Shown: positions 1 through 8,039 of the stretch, one piece after another
How positions within the stretch are numbered: the stretch's first letter is position 1
How the letters are laid out: each line of letters opens with the position of its first letter
From: Euperipatoides rowelli
Lineage: Eukaryota > Onychophora > Udeonychophora > Euonychophora > Peripatopsidae
Assembly: GCA_003024985.2 (NCBI GenBank)
Contig: PXIH01S0006444.1
Reading direction: 5' to 3' (one strand)
DNA length: 16,015 bases
Program-made: the position numbers and the translations under genes
Notes under the pieces: generated by a model
What the model was told of the DNA's origin: nothing
Database searches by the model: none
What the model saw: the letters and a program-made list of their open reading frames with translations, nothing else

Positions 1-736
1 TATATATATATGGACTGGTGGCTAGTTAGCCTAATGGCCATTATGTCTAGCAACTGTTTGGTGGTGACGAGTCGGTCATGGTATTTGTCCTAGACTCACT
101 ATTGCAAGAGAAATGGACAATTTATTATCTTTAGCATATAATTTTGTAACAAGTACTTGGTAACTCTAATATAGGCTAGGCAATAACACCAACAAAAATC
201 ATCATGAAATCTAAAATTCTTAGTTTAAAACAAAATGGCTACACGTTACAGCTTTATGTAAGCTCCAAAGAAAATTTAAATAGGCTAGATGGACGATGTT
301 GAAAAATAGTGCTAAAAGTTCACTTTAAAATTATAATTTTTTTTTGTTCATATACTATAATTAATTTATTTATTTTAAGATAATTAATTATCAAATATTT
401 GAACCCTAATTACTTAAATAAAATGATAAATATTATCTTATTGTTTCAATGTTTGAGATAAACTTTGATAAACTTACTGAGGTTAGTTATAATTAACATA
501 TTTATTTAAATAATGATTGTTGTTGATTTTTTTTTTTAAGAGAATAAATAATTGATTGATGCATCATCAACCTCAGTGTGAGGATGGCTGCAATCTGTTT
601 CTATTTATTATCGAATCATAATTAATATTGATACTTTTATTTTATTTAAAATTTCTGGAAAATTTACTTAAAATAAGTACCTGAAATTAACAGAAAAAAA
701 AAAGTAAGCATCTTCACAACTCTGCAATAGCCAACC
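1..736. other. AT-rich intergenic spacer
   Basis: No convincing coding frame or RNA gene was found. The stretch opens with a TA dinucleotide run (1-10) and contains a perfect 12-base palindrome TAATGGCCATTA at 32-43. Bases 12-100 are less AT-rich than the rest and vaguely recall a tRNA-derived SINE head, but the A-box and B-box matches are too weak to annotate. From about 330 to 680 it is low-complexity A/T sequence with short homopolymers. Confidence 0.6.
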
Positions 737-848
737 TAGTAGCCATCTAAAATGTAGTAGTGTGTGGAATTATTATTTTTCTCGTCGATTTTAGCATATT
801 TTCTTTACAGTCCTAACCTTAACCTAACTCTGATATAAACCTAATCTA
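737..848 (+). mobile_element. Internal fragment of the GGTCAG-ended MITE family
   Basis: These 112 bases align without gaps to 1344-1455, the interior of the complete MITE copy at 1280-1545, and I count only two mismatches. Similarity stops sharply on both sides and neither terminal inverted repeat is present. The fragment shares with that copy an internally duplicated AAAATGTAGTAG word that the copy at 12248-12491 lacks, so it derives from that copy or its immediate parent. It includes the recurring core ACAGTCCTAACCTTAACC. A local segmental duplication fits better than an independent old insertion. Confidence 0.85.
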
Positions 849-1063
849 CAGTCAAAAGAAGCTTTAAATTGAAGTCAACTACCATGATTTGATGAAATGG
901 GAAGTGGGAGGAGAAAGTAAAAATTAACTGATAATGAATCTCATCAAAGTGAATGTTGCAAGCCCTTATAACTTTAATTAGGTTATTATTAGTGCTTTAT
1001 TATATAACATATTATCATCCAACAACAAAATAACATCTTTAAAACAAAAATAGAATTTAATAA

Positions 1064-1258
1064 AAAAAAAAAGAATATGGTAAAGTTAATAAAAAATCAT
1101 TATATAAACTGCCTTTACAATGGTTAGAAACTTGCCAGCAGATTAATATAGATTCTCAATTGAATTTGATAAATAAATTTTTGTCAAATATAATTACAAT
1201 TAGTGATAATTGGAGTAAATCAATATTAAACAAAATTACCAATAAAATTCGTAGATAA
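1064..1258 (+). pseudogene. Unassigned open stretch of 64 codons, possible coding relic
   Basis: The frame from 1064 is open to a TAA at 1256-1258 but has no upstream ATG. The C-terminal part reads like real protein, with LPLQWLETCQQ, then NLINKFLSNI, then a basic NKITNKIRR end, unusual for DNA this AT-rich, where most chance frames give only K/N/I/F runs. I do not recognise the family. It ends 21 bases before a MITE and could be a retroelement fragment. It may also be chance, because 64 codons without a stop is not decisive. Confidence 0.25.
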
Positions 1259-1279
1259 TTTTTTTTTATAACAAATACT

Positions 1280-1545
1280 GGTCAGATTTCATTATCTACC
1301 CACCAACATAATTAACTTTAGGAGTCGTGCAACAACTAAAATGTAGTAGCCATCTAAAATGTAGTAGTGTGTGGAATTATTATTTTTCTTGTCGATTTTA
1401 GCATATTTTCTTTACAGTCCTAACCTTAACCTAACTCTGATCTAAACCTAATCTAGAGGTGAAATAACCATTTGCCGAGCGCCGATCTGGTAATTTCAAC
1501 TTACTACTGTCAGCCATATTGGTGGGCAGATAACAGAATCTGACC
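1280..1545 (+). mobile_element. GGTCAG-ended MITE, copy A (complete)
   Basis: A 266-bp non-autonomous DNA transposon bounded by about 30-bp terminal inverted repeats. The left end begins GGTCAGATTTCATTATCTAC and the right end, read on the other strand, begins GGTCAGATTCTGTTATCTGC; both continue into CCACCAAYAT. The flanking octamers CAAATACT and AAACTACT match at 6 of 8 positions, which suits a decayed 8-bp target-site duplication like the perfect one at copy B. There is no coding capacity. A degenerate CCTAACC-rich block lies near the centre. An 8-bp duplication occurs in hAT, P and Merlin elements; the GG terminus is closer to Merlin than to the CA start of hAT. That superfamily call is inference. 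Confidence 0.88.
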
Positions 1546-1869
1546 AAACTACTAATGGCAGTTTTGAAAAAAAGTAAGTTTTTTTATGTAAACATCATAA
1601 AAACACCTTATTTTGCTAATAATTTTCTCAAAATGTTTATGAACCACCAATTTCTATTAAAAAACAACCTTATTTGAAATGTTATTTACAAATAGCAAGA
1701 AAAAGATCAGATTACAATATAATAAAAGGAATTATATAATAGTTATGCTTTTAGAGTGAAATAATAAGGGATATCTCAATAAGAAAGAAAAAAGATATTT
1801 ATATTGTATTATACATAACTATATATATATGTTGTAATAAATCCTTGCCCTATCACATACTTCCTCAAA
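1546..1869. other. AT-rich spacer between MITE and LINE relic
   Basis: No coding frame, RNA or repeat boundary could be supported. A short TA run lies near 1822-1830. This should be 5' flank or 5' UTR of the LINE relic that appears to start at 1870, but no promoter element is recognisable. Confidence 0.5.
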
Positions 1870-2034
1870 ATGGCGACTCAAAGTAATGACATATCCTTCT
1901 GTATATTAAATGTACAAGAATGAATGCCTTTTCTAAAAACAAAAATTACTTAAAAATGTTATATAGTGTATGTTTATTCAGGAATCTAAGATAAAGAGGG
2001 GTGCACAAGTTAATTTAAAGGATTTTCAAAAACA

Positions 2035-2368
2035 TTAACCCTTTCCACCCCTATGGCGATTTTCAATCGCCCATTTCAATTTAGAAATTCCACTCAAATG
2101 GCGATTCAGAATCTCCATTTTCATTTCCTTGTTTTTCATAATCAATAATTATTATTACAGTATATTCAAATATGCTTCAATTACTATTTTTTTTTTCATT
2201 TTAAAGACTCAAAATATAGTTGTCTTTAATTATCCCAAGAGATTTTTTAAAAAAAATGAATGAAAAGAATACTAATCTTAATTTAAAAAAAAAAAAAAAC
2301 GATTTTTCATTTTTATTGTGGAGCTGTAGAAACCAAATTCTCTGAATTCGGTGGAGGGAAAGGGTTAA
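2035..2368. mobile_element. piggyBac-like MITE with TTAA target-site duplication
   Basis: TTAA at 2035-2038 and 2365-2368 flank a 326-bp body that begins CCCTTTCCACCCC and ends GGTGGAGGGAAAGGG, so the ends are imperfect inverted repeats starting CCCTTTCC. TTAA duplication with CCC-starting ends is the piggyBac signature. The body has no transposase frame, so it is non-autonomous. Just inside the left end is a perfect hairpin, GGCGATT/AATCGCC at 2055-2071, and a related half-palindrome follows near 2098-2118. Removing body plus one TTAA joins the two halves of the surrounding LINE endonuclease in the same frame, which independently supports the boundaries. Confidence 0.88.
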
Positions 2369-2559
2369 TTGGTAATGCAGGCTGATGCCTCAACTGCTAA
2401 ACAAGGAGTAATAATCCTACAAGCAAAATTATTAAACCCAACTGAATTCAAAATTATAAAAAAACAATGTTAAGGTGTTGATTGTACAATTGAAATTAAT
2501 TAGTAATGGACTTCTGCTAGTAAACCATTATGCACCAAATAATCTGACAGTGAATAGGG

Positions 2560-2922
2560 TATTGTTAGGCCACTAAAAAAGTATTGTTTCTCAGCGTCTG
2601 CCTGGTGCTTCTAAAAGTTGCCAGGTAAATGCTTTTTTTTATGTATATACATTTATTTAATAATAATAAAAAAAATTCCTGATACTCTTTTATAAATCTT
2701 ATTTTTTTCTCTGCTTTATAAATTTGATATTTTTTTTAAAATGAAACTTTGTTTGATGAAAATTACTACTAAAAATTCCCTGGTGCTGGTTTTCATAAAT
2801 AAACTAATAAAAAAACCATGTCTGCCTGGTCATTTTTGGAACTATAACTGGATGAGAAACAAATCTTTTTTTTTACTCGCCCTACAGATGTAACTACTCA
2901 TATACCAAACAATATTGTTAGG
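2560..2922. mobile_element. Insertion-like block interrupting the LINE endonuclease, unclassified
   Basis: The exact 10-mer TATTGTTAGG occurs at 2560-2569 and again at 2913-2922, on either side of 343 bases that separate the YAPN and GDFN landmarks of the LINE. Those landmarks normally lie a few dozen residues apart. Inside, CTAAAAAAGTATTGTTTCTCA from about 2572 is mirrored by TGAGAAACAAATC plus a T-run at about 2852-2875, an inverted pair of roughly 20 bases. TCTGCCTGG occurs near both ends. The inverted repeats do not abut the 10-mers, so either the element has decayed flanks, the true duplication is a TA at the inverted repeats, or the 10-mer is coincidental. No coding capacity is visible. 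Confidence 0.5.
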
Positions 2923-3232
2923 TAATTTTTGCAGGTGATTTTAACACTATAGATATTAACAGTCTGCCACAGTTACCTTTTTACATTTAAAGAGGGGTTA
3001 TTTTAGAGACAATGCAAAAACATAAAATTTGGATCATATTCTGACAAGGTTATATATTTATTTCAGGTTTATTTATTAATTAAAAAAACACATATAATAC
3101 AAGAAGACCATTGAGGTCAGGTAAGATACCTATAACATCCCCAGAAAGAATAATGCATAGTTAATTAAATAAAAAGAAGGCCCTAGCCCTAAAGGATGTG
3201 GGCCTAATTTACATCAAACAATAATTGATTAG

Positions 3233-3840
3233 ATAAAGAAAGAAATAAAAAAGTTAATATCCACAGGCATGTACTGTTCCATTACTCTTCCATGCTTCTC
3301 AGCCACTATAATAAAGGATCCAGGTGAAAACATTTTTAATCTTGGTTAACACAATCATCATAACAGTAATAACACCAAAAGAAGATCCACACAATCACTA
3401 GAAATGTTCCTCACTTAACAGGCAATCAGCTGCATACATAATTCAGTATTAGTAATCCTGATGGTATCCATTTATAAACAAAAACAATCCTTTTGAAAAT
3501 GAGAATCAACTTCCACACCATCATTAAAGAATGTTCCTGAAACCTTCGAATGCAAAGGTAATGGCACGAAACGGCATTAACTGCATCAAATAATATTAGT
3601 AAAATAAGACGTAAAAATCAAAAGTCACACATAACTAAAAAGAGCTTTGAGAAAATTTGATTATTCATACTCCTGAATAATCAAATGGATGATAGTAATA
3701 AATAAAAAATGCCAAATGAAGTTTGTCTTAGGCTCTAAGAAACGTCTACCTCACTAACACAAAAATCTTCATTGATGTACTTGTGATCCAATACGATTTC
3801 CAAATATTCAAGATGTCACATTGAAACAATTAATAAAGAT
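3233..3840 (+). pseudogene. Ty3/gypsy-like reverse transcriptase relic
   Basis: Several RT landmarks appear in order, with frame changes. First comes an open stretch at 3233-3346 reading IKKEIKKLISTGMYCSI and then an SATIIKDPGENI-like block, which resembles the gypsy segment where a polar helix and Leu-x-x-Gly precede the S-P-x-x-x-V-x-K block. Then, at about 3518-3553, PSLKNVPETFE resembles the PFGLxNAPxTF motif. Near 3683-3697 QMDDSN could be a decayed form of the YxDD active site. Around 3776-3830 a TCDPIRFPNIQ-like segment may match the downstream G-x-x-x-DPxK region. Spacing is roughly as expected. The first two blocks carry the call and the later two are weak. No LTRs, integrase or protease were found. 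Confidence 0.5.
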
Positions 3841-3960
3841 AAATCTATAAAAATAATAAGTATAACAAATAAAAATATAATATATACAAAATTAAAACTA
3901 TTTACAGTAAGCGAGTGGCCATAACAGTGCTACTTCCGGGAAATTTGAGCTAATATATAA

Positions 3961-4176
3961 AAAAGAATAGGCTTTATTTTTAAAAGAGGCTTTAGGGGTA
4001 TTGATTGTAATTACATAGTTAAACCAGTTCAGTTTTCAGATGACAGAGTGGGTGCTGCCTTTAAATTTAGTAATAACATGACAATTCCTATTTATTCCAT
4101 TACTGATAAACATACTTTAACACATCCCACTTTTGTTTGTGGCATTGAAGAATACTCATATGCATATATTTTTTAA
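3961..4176 (+). pseudogene. LINE endonuclease fragment (CR1/jockey-like)
   Basis: An open frame of 71 codons between TAA at 3958-3960 and TAA at 4174-4176. It reads RIGFIFKRGFRGIDC, then VQFSDDRVGAAFKFSN, then MTIPIYSI. This matches the endonuclease stretch that carries a GGVxILxKxS-type segment, then the conserved (S)DR before a hydrophobic strand, then an isVY-like strand; here the last reads IYSI instead of VYLP. The upstream catalytic Asn and Glu and the downstream GDFN and SDH motifs are absent, so it is a fragment. It probably belongs to the same element as the RT blocks at 4704-5000, which have the same orientation and the CR1/jockey flavour. Confidence 0.6.
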
Positions 4177-4196
4177 CTTTTCCATATTTAATTACA

Positions 4197-4418
4197 ATGA
4201 ATATTCAAAATACTGATTGGGGTGACATAGTAGACCATATAACCAAGATGTTATTTAATTCAAACAGTAACTTTAAAAAGAATCTTAATTCACAAATTTT
4301 TGAATATACCAAAGTTATTAACAAAATAAAAAATTTAGAGAAAACTCAAATATCTTTTTTTACAGTGCAAAAAACAAACAAACTTAGACAGTTTACCGAG
4401 GATCAGCAAAAAAACTAA
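4197..4418 (+). pseudogene. Possible linker region between LINE endonuclease and RT
   Basis: An ATG-started frame of 73 codons follows the endonuclease piece by 20 bases. It is polar and helical, with segments such as DIVDHITKML and VINKIKNLEK, and shows no recognisable motif. LINE ORF2 proteins have a long, poorly conserved, Lys/Trp/Asn-rich segment between endonuclease and RT, and this is the right place for it. It is considerably shorter than that linker should be, so deletion as well as insertion has occurred. A small independent gene is not excluded, but no promoter or splice context supports one. Confidence 0.35.
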
Positions 4419-4444
4419 TCTTATATTTTTAAAAATAAAATTGT

Positions 4445-4584
4445 GCCCTTCAGGGCTTAGTTTAGTGGTCTTGAAGACTGGCTCAACTTTCCAGCATCGA
4501 TGGTTTGCACGAGTAAAAATAATTTTTTCTTAATAATTTTTCTGATTTAATTTAAATTCTAATTTATTTAAAAAAAAATAAAAA
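4445..4584 (+). repeat. Possible tRNA-derived SINE head and AT-rich body
   Basis: This block is strikingly less AT-rich than its surroundings. GGGCTTAGTTTAGTGG at 4453-4468 resembles an internal RNA polymerase III A box and GGTTTGCAC at 4502-4510 resembles a weak B box, about 33 bases apart, which is tRNA-like spacing. A perfect small hairpin GCCC-TTCA-GGGC lies at 4445-4456, and GTCTTGAAGAC at 4468-4478 is an inverted repeat. The following AT-rich part leads into poly(A)-ended tandem units, as a SINE body and tail would. Cloverleaf folding is not convincing by eye. Confidence 0.3.
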
Positions 4585-4692
4585 TTGTAGTTGTCAGCTT
4601 TTCCGGGAGAGTAGTGCTAAAAAAAAAAAAATTGTAGTTGTCAGCTTTTCCGGGAGAGTAGTGCTAAAAAAAAAAAAATTGTAGTTGTCAGC
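4585..4692 (+). repeat. Perfect 47-bp tandem repeat ending in A13
   Basis: Two identical 47-bp units (4585-4631 and 4632-4678) and the first 14 bases of a third (4679-4692). Each unit begins TTGTAGTTGTCAGC, contains TTTTCCGGGAGAGTAGTGCT and ends in 13 A residues. Perfect identity, including the A-run length, implies recent duplication. The poly(A) end of each unit suggests a SINE or LINE 3' tail that was reiterated. The array lies between the endonuclease and RT pieces of the CR1/jockey-like LINE and therefore interrupts it. Confidence 0.93.
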
Positions 4693-4703
4693 TAATGAAA
4701 TAA

Positions 4704-5000
4704 ATAAAACTACAACACATTTATTTTTACATTGATCACTTTATTTTTATTGTTCTTAAAGCGATAAACCATATTATGAAATGTAGGCTAACAAACAGGG
4801 CAATTCTTTTCCTAGATATATCAAAAGCTTTCGACTTTGTAAGTTTTGGCTACTTGCTTACCAATTAATACATGTTTTTGGAAAGTCAAAGTTTAATATG
4901 AGGAATTCTAAATTATATTGCTAATAAAAAAAAATCAATGTCAAATTTAAAAATACTTTAGTCCCTTCTTGTGCTGTTAGGTGGGGAATTATAATTTTTA
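4704..5000 (+). pseudogene. LINE reverse transcriptase fragment (CR1/jockey-like), motifs A and B
   Basis: The frame from 4704 to 4865 is open and contains AILFLDISKAFDFV at 4800-4841. This is a near-consensus RT motif A, F-L-D-x-S-K-A-F-D-x-V, carrying the first catalytic Asp. After a frame change at about 4865 the sequence continues as LIHVFGKSKFN and, beyond two stops, as NVKFKNTLVPSCAVRWGIIIF ending at 5000. That end matches the position of motif B (VPQGSxLGPLLF), with the QGS core lost. No YxDD motif follows. SKAFD is typical of the CR1/jockey/I lineages and argues against L1 or RTE. Confidence 0.82.
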
Positions 5001-5693
5001 AAGAATTTTACGTTTTATATATTTTATGAATTTTAATGAAATTTATTTATAACAATCTATATTTATGTATATTTTATCATAATAAAGAAAAACATAACAG
5101 TAGTATGAAAATCAATATAACTATTTATAGCTAAATATTCAAGGCTTTAGCAAATTATATGCCATGAACAATAACCAAAATATAAAATACAATAAATGAA
5201 ATTGATAAATTAAAAATACATAGAAGAATCAATATTAAACATTACCTGAGCCAAAAGTTAAAATAATACAAAATAAAAAGCCAAAATATTACCATTAGAA
5301 AATATAATAATTAGAAAAATGTTCATCACATCAACTGGCTCTAAGGATGAGTATGGATCACCAAAGATTATTAAATAAAAACATAAAAAAGAAACTAAAA
5401 AGAAGAGAAAAATAATAATCAGACAAAGAAAAGCTATAAACTAAAAATAAACAAAAAACAAATAAGAGGACAAACCAAAAACATAAAATATAAATTAGTT
5501 CCAAGTTTGGTCACAAATAAATGGCAAAAATCAAAATAATAAATATAAAAACATGCTATAATAAAACTATGAAAATATTGCAGCATACTATCTAAAATAA
5601 ATAAATAAATACAATTGAAACATTGAAAAATGCTATCATTAAATAGGTTATACAAATTTTATAAAAATAGAAATTACATCAAATATCTATTTA
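5001..5693. other. A-rich spacer, no gene seen
   Basis: Nearly uniform A-rich DNA on the plus strand with short AAT/AAAT runs. Frames on the minus strand here translate to F/Y/I/L-rich strings expected from poly(A)-rich DNA and are not regarded as coding. The Penelope-like relic that begins upstream on the minus strand could extend here as 3' sequence, but nothing recognisable remains. Confidence 0.55.
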
Positions 5694-6521
5694 CTAAATC
5701 TTAGAAACAAATGTTTTAAATTTATGAATATTGTCAAAGTTAACACTATAAATAAATTGACAAGAAAAACCATTCCTAAATAAATAATAACAAAGTATGA
5801 TTAAATACAAATTATTCTTATAAAATACATGTTTAAATATCTTATTAAGTGAGAATCAAGACATTTTAACTATATTAATTGAAATATTTGAATAATTGCA
5901 AGGTAGACTAAGTACAACAAATTAATAGTCCATTCCTTTGTCAAATAGAGTTACTCATTTAGATTTTAAGTCAATAAACAAATCCAAATATATAGCTGAA
6001 AAAGAATCAGTACCCACTTTGGATAATTTAAATTATTCTGGATAAATATCTAAGTAAACAATTGGGGATACATAATTAATCGTCAAAAGATCATCAATAC
6101 AATGATAGAATAAAATGTCTTTGTTACTAGACATAGCATATTTTGTTCTCATAAAAATATTAGCTATATTAGCTCCGTAAGACATGCCCATTGGCACCCT
6201 TATGGATTGTGTTCTAAATATGCCTAAGACATAAATATTATTAGACTTTACAAAGCACATTTTAATATCTCTTTAATTTGAGAAACTCAAACTATAATTA
6301 ACAATAAACAATCTAAACATAAATTTAGTAGACATATGTCTATCTAAAAGATCAGACATGACTTCTATAATCAATTGTAAAGGTAAACTAGTATACAAAT
6401 TTTGAAAGTTTTAACTAGAAATACTAGTTGTATTAACATTAGGATTTAGTTTTACAAAATAAATTAATTGGTTCATTTTATGGTAAAATATATCTGTCCT
6501 TTGTTTCTTTAGTGAAAAATA
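5694..6521 (-). pseudogene. Penelope-like reverse transcriptase relic
   Basis: Read on the minus strand, one frame runs from about 6521 down to a TAG at 5694-5696 with several internal stops (6411, 6273, 6033, 5955, 5922, 5856). RT landmarks appear in order. NFQNLYTSLP at 6381-6410 is motif A, with its catalytic Asp position next to the stop at 6411. SIRVPMGMSYGANIANIFM lies near 6150-6203 and is the PMG-type motif B. CIDDLL at about 6084-6101 is the YIDD box with Tyr replaced by Cys. Then come IYPE, SAIYLDLFIDL near 5967-5999, a TLFDKGMDY-like segment near 5925-5951, and LPCNYSNI. The LYTxxP motif and the order fit Penelope-like elements. The GIY-YIG domain was not found. The reading frame is preserved over roughly 270 codons, so decay was by substitution more than by indel. 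Confidence 0.75.
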
Positions 6522-6539
6522 CTACTCATATAAAGGATA

Positions 6540-7200
6540 GACACTGAAGTAATAATTAATTTTATTTGGCTTTAAAAAAACATTTATTCAACAACAAAAA
6601 ATCATAATATTTAGATGAGAAATGAAACTAGACTTAATCAATTGAAGTTTAATTATTTTAAAAGAATTTTGTTTAATAAATTCATGCTACCAAATGTATT
6701 TATTGCATGAAATTGTATACAATAACAAAATGTTCATAATTTAAAAAAAAAAAAAAATATAAATTAGATTGATATTCTCTTCATAATGTGAGAAAGACAT
6801 TTATGTAACAAGAGTTTTACTATTTTTTTAATATATTTAAAAGGAAAAAACCCAGTAATTTTAAGACCAAATCTTAAAAAATTGTGGCTGTAGATTTCGT
6901 TGGCCAAAAATATTGAAAATAATAACTCTAAGGTTTTTTTTAAATTGCAATGATATCAATAAAGGAAAGAGTGGAGTTAATGTAATTTGTTTAAACACAT
7001 TGGGGAGAAAATCAACGATTGTTAGCAGTTTAATTTTGTTTATCAGAAGCAGGGATTGAAAGGGAAAAAAAATATTTTATTTGGAAAACTGTTATTACAT
7101 AATTTTATTAACAAAAGTTGTAATAACAAATTTACTGTATCAACTGAGATTAAAAATTTAAGGATTATCACAAGAATAATAAACATTTAATAAAAAAATT
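6540..7200. other. AT-rich spacer flanking the Penelope-like relic
   Basis: No motif-bearing frame was found on either strand. The minus strand should hold the N-terminal part of the Penelope-like protein if it survives, but I could not recognise it. An A-run of 14 lies at about 6743-6756. Confidence 0.5.
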
Positions 7201-7204
7201 CTAG

Positions 7205-8005
7205 CTGTGTGGAATTTGTAAGAATGTGTTTATACAATCTAAAAAAGTCACTAGTGGTGAGGATATTTCTAAAGAGGTAAAAGATCAATCAACAGATGAT
7301 ATTGCCAAGAGTATGTTAGAGAAGATTACAAAATTACTACAAAATAAATATTTAATCAAATCAGGGAATTTAGAGATTTTACAAATAAATTTACGGATCA
7401 AATTAAATTATCATAATCCAATATACTTAGAAACATAAATTTTATCCAGGAAAAAATTAATATTCATGACAATATTATCACATATATACAACATAGATTA
7501 GTCCTCTTTGAAAATAAAATTTAAAATAATATAGACTCCATTTTTAATTTAGAAAAACAGGAAAATATAATCAAGAATCCTGATAAAGAATTGTTAGACC
7601 CAGAAGAGGAAGATAATGACACAGAACAATTAAAACAGATATTATCATGATTGGGGTTGAAAACTCATTAAAAAACATATCTTTTATTAGGCTAAAAAAC
7701 AAGTTGGAATAATAAAAAAAACAATAAAAATATATTTTAAAACAATTTATAAAAAATATAGAAAATATCCTTATTTTAAAAAAAAATTCCACTCACTAAA
7801 AATCTGAGATTCTCACTAGACCTATTTATCCATTGAATATAAAAATAAAAGAAAATCTCTTTATAATGAACTACAAGATTTAAGAAAATCTGGAAAAAAT
7901 ATGGTGATTTATAAAAATATTATCCCTAGAACTAGAGGAATTATAAAAACGGAATGTAATAATGAAACCTTTATTATACCTAAAGTAAACAAAATGACAC
8001 AATAG
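7205..8005 (+). pseudogene. Decayed coiled-coil protein, possibly a retroelement ORF1
   Basis: Successive plus-strand blocks in changing frames look like one polar protein. Block 1 (7205-7438) opens with LCGICKN, a CxxC pair, and continues to DDIAKSMLEKITKLLQNK. Block 2 (7417-7647, one stop at 7522-7524) includes NINFIQEKINIHDNI and the acidic ELLDPEEEDNDTEQLKQIL. Next is a short segment near 7649-7700 reading GVENSLKNISFIRLKNK. Block 3 (7847-8002) reads KRKSLYNELQDLRKSGKN and then IIPRTRG. Order and character recall LINE ORF1 proteins: a Cys-rich or coiled-coil N-terminus, then an R-x-G-like RRM strand, then the L-x-x-L-R-x-x-G C-terminal helix. It may belong to an element now represented only by this fragment. 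Other coiled-coil gag-like proteins remain possible. Confidence 0.42.
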
Positions 8006-8039
8006 CAATTAACAAATTCTTCTCCACCAGGTGTCTTAA

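Larger units (their letters stand above)
1870..2970 (+). pseudogene. Decayed LINE endonuclease (APE-type) domain, split by two insertions
   Basis: Conceptual translation gives the ordered landmarks of an apurinic-like endonuclease, the N-terminal target-nicking domain of a LINE ORF2. A possible start ATG at 1870 leads into NDISFCILNV, where family members carry the catalytic Asn. FIQESKIKRG follows from 1973 (catalytic Glu), then DFQKH up to 2035. After a 330-bp piggyBac-like insertion the same frame resumes with ASTAKQGVIIL at about 2387. A frame change leads to GLLLVNHYAPNN near 2500-2543, and AGDFNTIDINSL at 2931-2966 supplies the GDFN motif. Stops and frameshifts show that it is dead. YAPN plus GDFN fits the L1/RTE style of endonuclease. 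No RT domain of the same element is recognisable downstream, where a different relic begins by 3233. Confidence 0.75.

Noticed and set aside
12-100. Possible tRNA-derived SINE head
   Set aside because: GGTGGCTAGTTAGCC and GGTGACGAGTC only loosely resemble A and B boxes, and no cloverleaf or poly(A)/short-repeat tail could be drawn.
3178-3205. AGGCCC...GGGCCT inverted repeat
   Set aside because: Six-base arms around a 16-base loop, without flanking duplications, are within chance expectation for a window this size.
5434-5655. Minus-strand frame of 73 codons
   Set aside because: Composition is F/Y/I/L-heavy, as expected from the reverse of A-rich DNA, with no motif; the Penelope-like frame upstream already ends at 5694.
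7571-7792. Minus-strand frame of 73 codons
   Set aside because: It lies opposite the plus-strand coiled-coil relic and is Phe/Ile/Tyr-rich, a shadow of Lys/Asn/Glu-rich codons.
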